In this document: one piece after another, positions 33,007 through 39,337 of the stretch
Position numbering within the stretch: the stretch's first letter is position 1
Layout: each line of letters opens with the position of its first letter
Origin: CAKSUT01 sp045542335
Lineage (GTDB): Bacteria > Bacillota > Clostridia > Oscillospirales > CAG-382
Direction of reading: 5' to 3'
Length of the DNA: 64,000 nucleotides
Assembly: GCA_045542335.1 (NCBI GenBank)
Contig: JAZQKV010000049.1
Location: forward strand, 3,020 to 67,019
Notes under the pieces: model-generated
What the model saw: the letters and a program-made list of their open reading frames with translations, nothing else
Database searches by the model: none
What the model was told of the DNA's origin: nothing
Program-made: the position numbers and the translations under genes

Positions 33007-34236
33007 ATGCAATTTATAAATGAAACTCTTAAAACACCTGTCAGGGGTGATTATGATGTGGTGGTTGTTGGCGGTGGACCGTCGGGATGTGCGGCGGCAA
33101 TTGCGGCGGCAAGGCGAGGCGCAAGTGTACTTCTTGTTGAAAAGAATCAATGTCTTGGCGGAATGTGGACCTCGGGACTTGTGAACCCGCTTTTTGACCA
33201 TGCCAACAAAACCGGTATTCTCAAGGAAATTATTGACACTCTCAAGAAAAACGACTGCTGGGGCGGCTTCTGGGACGAAAGCTTCAATTACGAGTATATG
33301 AAAAAAATACTTGAGGATATGTGCGCCGATGCGGGTGTTACGGTGCTTTATGATACAAGATATGTTGGAGCAATATGCGACGACGGCAGAATAGGCGGCA
33401 TTATTGTTCACAACATTGAGGGCAGGGCGGCATACACGGCTAAGGTTGTTGTTGATGCCTGCGCAGATGCGGCGGTGGCGGCTGATTGCGGAGTGAAATT
33501 TGATGTTGGCGAAAACGGAGATTACAAGAAGTGCCAGGCGATGACGCTTATGTACCTTGTCGGAAATGTTCCCGAAAAGTACAAGGACGGAGTTATGCTC
33601 AACGAAATGCTTCAGGCGGCGTATGAAAAGGATGGAAGCGGAAAAAAGCCTCCTTTCACAATGCCTTATCTTATCCCCATGCCAAATTCAAATGTGGCTG
33701 TTATTCAGCTCACGCACATGAGAGGAAAGAATCCGCTTTGCGCAAGGGATCTGACCGATGCCATAACCGAGGGCAGACAGCAGGTTATTGAAACCTTTGA
33801 GATGCTAAAGAAGCACGACGAGGATTTCAAAGACCTTATTCTCATAACCTCGGCTCCCATGCTTGGAGTGCGTGAATCAAGGCGCATTGACGGCGAATAC
33901 ACCCTGACGGTTGATGACCTCATAAACGGAGAAAAGCCACATGACAGCGTTGCGGTTGCAACCTTTAATATTGACATTCACAACAACGACGACGAGCATC
34001 AGAATTGCAAGCGTGTCAGCCCTTACGGCATACCGCTTCGTTGCATGATGCCAAAAGGCGTTGACGGACTTGCGGTTGTGGGAAAGACAATTTCAGGATC
34101 GCATGAGGCAATGGCGTCCTACCGTGTAACAGGAAACTGTGTTGCGATGGGCGAGGCTGTCGGAAAGGCGGCGGCTGTTGCGGTGCACACGGGCAAGGAA
34201 ATAAGAGCTGTTGGAATTGATGAGATTTCGGATTGA
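33007..34236 (+). CDS. FAD-dependent oxidoreductase (FAD_oxidored family)
   Basis: This 409-residue flavoprotein binds FAD through the Rossmann motif VVVGGGPSGCAAAIAAARRG, cited here as GGGPSGCAAA near residues 21-30, with the Glu of LLVEKN ending the second strand. GGMWTSGLVNP and the later GVRESRRIDGEYTL are characteristic of the PF12831 family, which links to the breakdown of unusual sugars and acids in anaerobes. The final block with RVTGNCVAMGEAVGKAAAVA closes the FAD site. GAAAGGAAG before the ATG at 33007 sets the start; an upstream in-frame ATG lacks a site. A paralogue lies at 61494. Confidence 0.88.
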   Translation: MQFINETLKTPVRGDYDVVVVGGGPSGCAAAIAAARRGASVLLVEKNQCLGGMWTSGLVNPLFDHANKTGILKEIIDTLKKNDCWGGFWDESFNYEYMKKILEDMCADAGVTVLYDTRYVGAICDDGRIGGIIVHNIEGRAAYTAKVVVDACADAAVAADCGVKFDVGENGDYKKCQAMTLMYLVGNVPEKYKDGVMLNEMLQAAYEKDGSGKKPPFTMPYLIPMPNSNVAVIQLTHMRGKNPLCARDLTDAITEGRQQVIETFEMLKKHDEDFKDLILITSAPMLGVRESRRIDGEYTLTVDDLINGEKPHDSVAVATFNIDIHNNDDEHQNCKRVSPYGIPLRCMMPKGVDGLAVVGKTISGSHEAMASYRVTGNCVAMGEAVGKAAAVAVHTGKEIRAVGIDEISD

Positions 34237-34272
34237 GAGTATTGGGTAAGCCAAGTGTAGTATAATTAAAAA

Positions 34273-34305
34273 GCGGTACGGATTTTTTAAATTTGTGCCG
34301 CTTTT
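34273..34305 (+). terminator. Terminator after the FAD oxidoreductase gene
   Basis: GCGGTAC pairs with GTGCCGC (one G-T) around 15 nt and runs into TTTT; AAAA precedes the stem. Confidence 0.7.
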
Positions 34306-34395
34306 GCATATACATATTTGTGATTAAAACCGTCATAAGCCGGAGATTTGTGAGCATATATATAATGTGTAAAAACAAGTGACAGGCGGTTTGAA

Positions 34396-34590
34396 ATGAA
34401 CAGGAATCACAGTTTTCTGATACAGGCATTGCTTTTTTGCGTGACGGTGATTTTTGCCGTGACGATGCTATATATAAAATCCACAGACAGTGCTGAGGTT
34501 ATGTATCGTGGCGTGGAAACACGTCGCAATCTGACTCTTGAGGATCTTGCGAAAACGCTTTGGGAGGACACCGATGGGAAAGGGCAATGA
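34396..34590 (+). CDS. Small membrane protein of unknown function, coupled to the M50 protease
   Basis: This 64-residue protein starts MNRNHSFLIQALLFCVTVIF. It has one membrane helix at about residues 7-27, then a charged outer or inner segment with YRGVETRRNLTLEDLAKTLW. I do not recognise it. GGCGGTTTGAA precedes the ATG. Its last 17 nt overlap the start of the M50 protease gene, so translation is coupled. In spore formers an M50 protease is often encoded with a membrane regulator (SpoIVFA with SpoIVFB), but this protein is far smaller than SpoIVFA. A regulator or substrate role is inference only. Confidence 0.6.
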   Translation: MNRNHSFLIQALLFCVTVIFAVTMLYIKSTDSAEVMYRGVETRRNLTLEDLAKTLWEDTDGKGQ

Positions 34591-35242
34591 TAATCACGGC
34601 GAGGGCGCAATGGATTTTTTCGACAGGACAATGGGGATGATAAGGTTTACGCTTCCGAGGGGGTGCGAGGTAAGAATAAGCATTTTTGCGCCTGTTGCGG
34701 CGGTGCTGATAATGACAGCAGATTTTTCTGAATATACTGCCCTTGTGCTTTTGGCGGCGGTGCTTCATGAGGCGGCTCACCTTATTGCGATGTTTATTTT
34801 CGGGCAAGGCATTGAGAGAGTGAGCGTATATCCGTTTGGTGCGGACATAAAGGTAAGCGGAATGATGGGTTACAGGGAAGATTTTGCGGTGTCATCTTCG
34901 GGGGTGGCGATAAACTTTATTTTATTTGCTGTGTTTTGCGGAGCAAGTGACACAAGGCTTAAATTTTTTGCAGTTTGCAATCTCGCCCTTGCGGTTGTGA
35001 ATCTGATTCCTGCAAAGGGGCTTGACGGCAGTCGCATTATTGACAGCATTATTTTTTCGCACTTTGATACCCTGCTTGCCGAGCGCATTTCGGGTTTTGC
35101 AGGGGCGTTGGGACTTGTGGGACTTGCGGTATTTGCAGTTTTTGTTTTGATAGCATCGGGCGGCAATTTTTCGGTGGCATTTATTCTGGGGTATCTTATT
35201 CTGGCGGTTTACGGTAAGGAGAGGGCGAATGACGGCTTGTAA
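34574..35242 (+). CDS. M50-family intramembrane metalloprotease (SpoIVFB/site-2 protease type)
   Basis: This 222-residue polytopic membrane protein has five to six hydrophobic helices. The zinc motif HEAAH (65-69) lies in the helix VLLAAVLHEAAHLIAMFIFG, cited here as LHEAAHLIAMF. The third ligand is the Asp of NLIPAKGLDGSRI near residue 150, matching the NPDG element of site-2 proteases. It lacks a CBS domain, unlike many SpoIVFB proteins. GGGAGGACACCG sets the ATG at 34574 inside the preceding gene. It probably cleaves a membrane-bound pro-factor. It is convergent with the XRE gene, with only 8 nt between stops. Confidence 0.85.
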   Translation: MGKGNDNHGEGAMDFFDRTMGMIRFTLPRGCEVRISIFAPVAAVLIMTADFSEYTALVLLAAVLHEAAHLIAMFIFGQGIERVSVYPFGADIKVSGMMGYREDFAVSSSGVAINFILFAVFCGASDTRLKFFAVCNLALAVVNLIPAKGLDGSRIIDSIIFSHFDTLLAERISGFAGALGLVGLAVFAVFVLIASGGNFSVAFILGYLILAVYGKERANDGL

Positions 35243-35250
35243 ATGGGGCG

Positions 35251-35469
35251 TTATTCGTCCGTTTCTTCCTTGTCTTTTTGATATACAAGGATGTCTTCGA
35301 CTTTGCAATCGAGGATATTGCACAGGTCGTTAAGAGTAACGGTTGTTATGGGTTTATTGTGTTTTAGTCTGTCGAGCAGGCTTCTGCTGAGGTTATAGGT
35401 ATTGATGAGCTTATAGGTTGACACGCCTTTTTGTTTCATTGTTTCGTAAAGGGGTTCGTATGAAATCAT
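35251..35469 (-). CDS. XRE/Cro-type transcriptional regulator (72 residues)
   Basis: This short protein is essentially one helix-turn-helix domain of the YozG/HTH_26 type. It has LYETMKQKGVSTYKLINTYN, then the recognition helix region LSRSLLDRLKHNKPITTVTL reduced to RSLLDRLKHN, and ends LNDLCNILDCKVEDILVY, the classic close of XRE domains. It has no sensor domain. GGAGGAATTTAAAA precedes the ATG. Its promoter is back to back with a plus-strand promoter, and the shared -35 region carries the palindrome GACAATTGTC. Auto-repression together with control of the downstream module is likely. Confidence 0.85.
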   Translation of the reverse strand: MISYEPLYETMKQKGVSTYKLINTYNLSRSLLDRLKHNKPITTVTLNDLCNILDCKVEDILVYQKDKEETDE

Positions 35470-35510
35470 TTTTAAATTCCTCCGAGATGTAAATTATCTT
35501 TGATAATTTT

Positions 35511-35539
35511 ATTATAATTTATACTCGGTGTCTTGACAA
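35511..35539 (-). promoter_or_regulatory. Promoter of the XRE gene
   Basis: On the minus strand TTGTCA (35534-35539), 17 bp and TATAAT (35511-35516). Confidence 0.7.
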
Positions 35540-35561
35540 TTGTCGATATATAGAGTATAAT
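35533..35561 (+). promoter_or_regulatory. Divergent promoter facing the structured RNA and membrane protein
   Basis: TTGACA (35533-35538), 17 bp and TATAAT (35556-35561). The -35 is shared with the XRE promoter. Downstream there is GGGAGG and a 5-codon TTG reading frame, but no supportable gene before 35650. Confidence 0.75.
35535..35544. promoter_or_regulatory. Candidate operator palindrome for the XRE regulator
   Basis: GACAATTGTC is a perfect 10-bp palindrome, centred in the shared -35 region of the two divergent promoters. Confidence 0.5.
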
Positions 35562-35652
35562 GCTTTTGTGAATAGATTTTTTTGGGAGGAAAAAGTTTTG
35601 AAAAGGAAAATCTGACTGCATTTTTTTATTTTTCAAAAGTGTCAATAAGCTC

Positions 35653-35681
35653 TTGACAAATATGGCAATATGTGTTAAAAT
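35653..35681 (+). promoter_or_regulatory. Promoter of the structured RNA
   Basis: TTGACA (35653-35658), 17 bp and TAAAAT (35676-35681) with TGT upstream of the -10. The expected start, 7-8 nt later, coincides with the first base of the RNA's closing stem at 35689. Confidence 0.75.
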
Positions 35682-35688
35682 GATTATG

Positions 35689-35897
35689 CCAAACAAACTG
35701 AATATATGGAAAAGTGGGTATATTTCCTTATCTATAGGAATATAATACCTTTTTCTGTCATGCTGTTTTACAGAATTTGATAAAATGCGGATTCCGTATA
35801 GAAGCAGTATGATTATATACCCAATTCTGTATACAGTTTGTTTGGCGACGACTGGAATTCGTGTTTTTGTGCGCTGATTTCGGTCGGCGCATTTTTT
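35689..35897 (+). ncRNA. Multi-hairpin structured RNA with its own promoter and terminator (novel candidate)
   Basis: CCAAACAAACTG (35689-35700) pairs perfectly with CAGTTTGTTTGG (35834-35845). Inside it are a 5-bp extension (35702-35706 with 35828-35832) and a 9-bp helix TGGGTATAT (35715-35723) with ATATACCCA (35815-35823). This encloses three hairpins: TTCCT/AGGAA (35724-35740), TTCTGT/ACAGAA (35753-35775) and ATGCGG/CCGTAT (35785-35799). A terminator follows at 35869-35892 (GTGCGCTGA with TCGGCGCAT, allowing G-T) with a long T-run. That run ends 3 nt before the AGGAGG of the next gene. It may be a free-standing RNA of about 205 nt, or a cis-acting leader such as a riboswitch for the membrane protein gene. 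I do not recognise the family. Confidence 0.65.
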
Positions 35898-35914
35898 ATT
35901 TTTAGGAGGTATTT

Positions 35915-36565
35915 ATGGCTTCAAGTTACACAACCCACAATCTATCACCCGAATGCAAAGCTTTCGTTGTAAAAAAAGTGTATGAACACTACAACATGAA
36001 TATTTTTTGGATGGGAGTATGTCAGAAATTTTCCACGATGTGCGTATTCATCTTCCCTGTTATTACACTATTTTCAAATGAGAATTCGACATTAAAAATA
36101 ACAATTGCAATTCTTTCTGCTTTAATTTCTCTAATCGTAAGTTTCTTTTGCGACACAACGGAATACACTTTGACTTTGCATATTGTACTTGACGCCTTTA
36201 AAACAGACTGCAACGACAGTTCTTTTGAAGCGAAATTCCAAGCTCTGATACCGTATATTCGAGAAATAGACTTTGCAAGGGGACGAAGTGATTTCAAGGC
36301 ATATTGTGAAGAATTAGATATTCAAATCAAACAATGTGATATGTTAACAAATCATGACAAAAGTGAAATGAACCGTCAACGATATATTATTGCGGTATTA
36401 TGTAGCATGGCTACAATTATTTGCTTGCTATTATTGTATTTGGTACAAGAATTGGACATAATATCTGTAATAATTCTGTGTTTTATCACTGCATCAACAT
36501 TTATTGGTTTTATATTTATGCTGATTGATTGTATTTCGTTTTCAAGAAAAAATAGTAAAAAGTGA
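35915..36565 (+). CDS. Four-helix membrane protein of unknown function (S-4TM/SLATT-like topology)
   Basis: I cannot name this 216-residue protein. It has a soluble N-terminal helix (residues 1-30) and two close membrane helices (about 38-55 and 61-81). A charged cytosolic region follows (about 82-150, with DFARGRSDFKAYCEELDIQIK), then two more membrane helices (about 153-178 and 182-206) and a basic tail. The two-helix, long-linker, two-helix layout resembles S-4TM or SLATT membrane effectors of conflict systems, but this is topology only, with no sequence match verified. AGGAGGTATTT precedes the ATG. Base composition is visibly richer in A and T than in the housekeeping neighbours. It is followed after 12 nt by a secreted protease-like gene. 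Confidence 0.6.
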   Translation: MASSYTTHNLSPECKAFVVKKVYEHYNMNIFWMGVCQKFSTMCVFIFPVITLFSNENSTLKITIAILSALISLIVSFFCDTTEYTLTLHIVLDAFKTDCNDSSFEAKFQALIPYIREIDFARGRSDFKAYCEELDIQIKQCDMLTNHDKSEMNRQRYIIAVLCSMATIICLLLLYLVQELDIISVIILCFITASTFIGFIFMLIDCISFSRKNSKK

Positions 36566-36577
36566 GGAGAATCTATC

Positions 36578-39193
36578 ATGTCAAATAAAGTTATTTCTGT
36601 TGCGTTATGCTTTGTAATGCTGTTCTCACTATGTTCAATAACTGTGTCCGCCGCTTCTACATATTATTATTTGTATAACGTAAGTAATGTATCTGCCAAT
36701 TCGAGTAATACCGAAAGCAATTTTTCAAAGTACTGGGAATATTGGTCACAGGGGGGATCCATGTATTCAGGAATGCGAGATTATGGTTGCAGAGTTGTTG
36801 CACAGTCAAAGCTTTTGGTTGAATGCGGTGCTGCTTCTTCAAATGTTGATATTTTTAACCCTGACGTGTATTTTGAATGGGCTAACACTACAAAATATTT
36901 TGAATATTTTGACACAGGCAGTATGTATGAGCAAACACAGTATGGTGGTTCAGGTGCCGCAGCTGTTGAATTTGCCAATAGTAATGGAATAAACTTAAAA
37001 AAAGAAGGTTCGGTTGCATTGTCAGGAACTAACAGTGTTGAAGACGCAGAGTTAGTAATGGAATATATCAATGCTGGTTATTATATAATCCTTTCTTGCA
37101 CTGCTCATCAAGCCTATGTTGGTCGTGAAGCTTCATTAAATGCAGGAACACCAATAGTTTTGAATTCATGGACTGGGTATTCTTATAGAAATAAGAATAA
37201 CATATATTTAAACAACTATAACGATTCATATTCAACAAGTAAGTATACAGCTTTTATATATTTTTCAAGTGACAATACTCCCATAATTTCTCCCGACGGC
37301 TACCTCTACAAAAGCCTTGATAATGACACAAGCAATCCGTCATTTCCCGGAAAATGGATAAGAGAATCAGATTCTACCGGAAGTGAATTGATTGGTAGTA
37401 TCCCATATGGTGAATATGCCGTTGTTACAAAATATAATTCCGGAAGAAAATGGGCGTATGTGAACTATAAAGGTGTTGAGGGATGGACTATGCTCGATGA
37501 AGAGCTTTTCCCCTACCAAGGTTTGTACACCTGTCCTATAGTGACATTCAACTCAAATGGTGGAAGTGTTTCGACAAGTGATAAAAAGGTTTATATAAAT
37601 ACGCCATATGGCACACTTCCCACTCCAACACGAACAGGTTATACCTTCGACGGCTGGTATACCTCGGCAAGTGGAGGAACACTGGTTACCGCTTCAACAA
37701 ATGTTACGTTGACAGGAAATCAAATGCTTTATGCTCATTGGAATCAAAGTTATTATACAGTATCGTATGATGCCAATGGTGGCAGTGGTGCACCGGAGAG
37801 CCAAACAGGTACAGCTGGAAGTTTCATATTCATTAGTGGTACAATTCCGGAAAGATTTCTGTACAATTTTTGTGGGTGGTATGGTGATTACTGGGATGCG
37901 AGTACATACTATTCACCAGGTGATGAATATTATGGTGATAACATAACATTGTATGCACTTTGGGAAGCACCACAATCATACATAGCTTGTGGTGTAGAAA
38001 AGAATTCTTATTATGTACCATATCCTAGCCAAAAACGTTACTATTTGATAGAACCAACTTATGATGGTAAATATGTATTTGAATCCAAGGGCTCTTACGA
38101 TACTGTTGCAAGGCTTTACGATTCTGGGGGCAACCTTTTAGCCTCGAATGATGATGGCGGAGATAATTATAATTTCAAGCTTGAATATGACAGTTTTGAA
38201 GCTGATAAAACATATTATCTTCAGTATTGGTTTTACGATACAACTCTTAAAGGAAGTTTTTCTGTTGAAAGCTACAAACCGTATGTTATAAGTTATGATG
38301 CAAATGGAGGAACAGGAGTACCTGAAAATCAAACAAAAAAGCATAGAGTAGATGTAACACTTAGTACCGTAATACCTGTAAAAACGGGCTACACCTTCAA
38401 GGGATGGTCAACAAGCAGTACGGGAAATGTTGTTTATGCAGCAGGTGCAACTTATTCGGCAAATTCAGATGTTACACTTTATGCCGTTTGGGATGAGCAC
38501 ATTCCCGGCGTCCCTACTTTAAACATAAATAAAACAAATGCATATAACAATGAAGCAATTACGTTTACGTGGAATGATGTTCAATATCGAGATTACTTCG
38601 AGTTTTTTATTGTTAATGCTGATACCGATGAAAGATTATATGTGGATTGGAACGTCTACGATACAACGTATACTTATACCGTAACAACACCCGGAAACTA
38701 TTATGCCTACATAGCTGCAATAAATGATGACCTCAGGGACGGCGGTCATTACTTCACCCATGGCAATCGTGTATATTTCACGATTTATGACCGACCTACA
38801 TATACCATTACATATGATGCCAACGGCGGAACAGGTGTGCCTGCAAGTCAAACCAAGTCATATGATATTGATTTAACGCTTTCTGCTATAGAGCCAATAA
38901 GAGATGGATATATATTCAAAGGTTGGGCAACAAGCAAATCGGGAAGTGTTGTTTATACCCCGGGAGAAATCTACACAACAAACAGCGAAATAACGTTATA
39001 TGCTTGTTGGACACTTTGTGGAGATATATACAACGACGGAAAAATTGACATACAAGATATGAAGTCTCTCGCTGCTTTTTTATCAAACGAGCAAGCTTCA
39101 ATTCATGCGCTTGCTTCCGACCTCAATGCCGACGGCAAAATAACCCTGCATGACCTACGCATTCTATTTAAAAAGCTTGCATCAGGAGAATGA
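36578..39193 (+). CDS. Secreted C39-like peptidase with SH3-like, InlB-repeat and dockerin modules
   Basis: This 871-residue exported protein starts with a signal peptide (MSNKVISVALCFVMLFSLCS, then VSAAS). Residues 55-225 look like a Peptidase_C39_2 papain-fold domain, with Cys71 in DYGCRVVAQSK, His177 in CTAHQAYVG and Asn196 in LNSWTGYSY. An SH3-like segment (WAYVNYKGVEGWTM) follows near residue 290. Four InlB-type (Flg_new) repeats then occur, each with a YDANGG- or FNSNGG-like start and a GYTFxGW-like core, interrupted by a DVARL-type beta domain and a fibronectin-like segment. The C-terminus from residue 814 is a type I dockerin (NDGKIDIQDM and NADGKITLHDL). It probably attaches to a cohesin scaffold. 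It is co-transcribed with the membrane protein upstream. Confidence 0.85.
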   Translation: MSNKVISVALCFVMLFSLCSITVSAASTYYYLYNVSNVSANSSNTESNFSKYWEYWSQGGSMYSGMRDYGCRVVAQSKLLVECGAASSNVDIFNPDVYFEWANTTKYFEYFDTGSMYEQTQYGGSGAAAVEFANSNGINLKKEGSVALSGTNSVEDAELVMEYINAGYYIILSCTAHQAYVGREASLNAGTPIVLNSWTGYSYRNKNNIYLNNYNDSYSTSKYTAFIYFSSDNTPIISPDGYLYKSLDNDTSNPSFPGKWIRESDSTGSELIGSIPYGEYAVVTKYNSGRKWAYVNYKGVEGWTMLDEELFPYQGLYTCPIVTFNSNGGSVSTSDKKVYINTPYGTLPTPTRTGYTFDGWYTSASGGTLVTASTNVTLTGNQMLYAHWNQSYYTVSYDANGGSGAPESQTGTAGSFIFISGTIPERFLYNFCGWYGDYWDASTYYSPGDEYYGDNITLYALWEAPQSYIACGVEKNSYYVPYPSQKRYYLIEPTYDGKYVFESKGSYDTVARLYDSGGNLLASNDDGGDNYNFKLEYDSFEADKTYYLQYWFYDTTLKGSFSVESYKPYVISYDANGGTGVPENQTKKHRVDVTLSTVIPVKTGYTFKGWSTSSTGNVVYAAGATYSANSDVTLYAVWDEHIPGVPTLNINKTNAYNNEAITFTWNDVQYRDYFEFFIVNADTDERLYVDWNVYDTTYTYTVTTPGNYYAYIAAINDDLRDGGHYFTHGNRVYFTIYDRPTYTITYDANGGTGVPASQTKSYDIDLTLSAIEPIRDGYIFKGWATSKSGSVVYTPGEIYTTNSEITLYACWTLCGDIYNDGKIDIQDMKSLAAFLSNEQASIHALASDLNADGKITLHDLRILFKKLASGE

Positions 39194-39200
39194 ATAAAAT

Positions 39201-39239
39201 AATGGTAAGTGTCCCCATATTGGCGGTACACTTACCATT
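39201..39239 (+). terminator. Strong inverted repeat after the C39-like gene
   Basis: AATGGTAAGTGT pairs perfectly with ACACTTACCATT (12 bp) around 15 nt. Only a weak T-rich tail follows, so termination efficiency is uncertain. Confidence 0.6.
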
Positions 39240-39275
39240 ACTTTGTAAATTTTTATGCATATTTCCCCAATATTC

Positions 39276-39304
39276 TTGACAATCCTCCATTTTTCTGCTA
39301 TCAT
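39276..39304 (+). promoter_or_regulatory. Promoter of the ComEC-like gene
   Basis: TTGACA (39276-39281), 17 bp and TATCAT (39299-39304) with TGC upstream of the -10. Confidence 0.65.
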
Positions 39305-39337
39305 AAACCAAAATAAAAAGAGAAAAGGAGAAGCACC

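Noticed and set aside
35598..35615. GGGAGG followed by TTG and five codons (MKRKI-like) upstream of the structured RNA
   Set aside because: Too short to be a gene. It could be a remnant of a signal-peptide start but there is no continuing frame.
35689..35897. Structured RNA as a retron msr-msd or as 6S RNA
   Set aside because: The 12-bp end repeats recall retron a1/a2, but no reverse transcriptase is encoded nearby. The interior is multi-branched rather than the rod with central bubble expected of 6S RNA.
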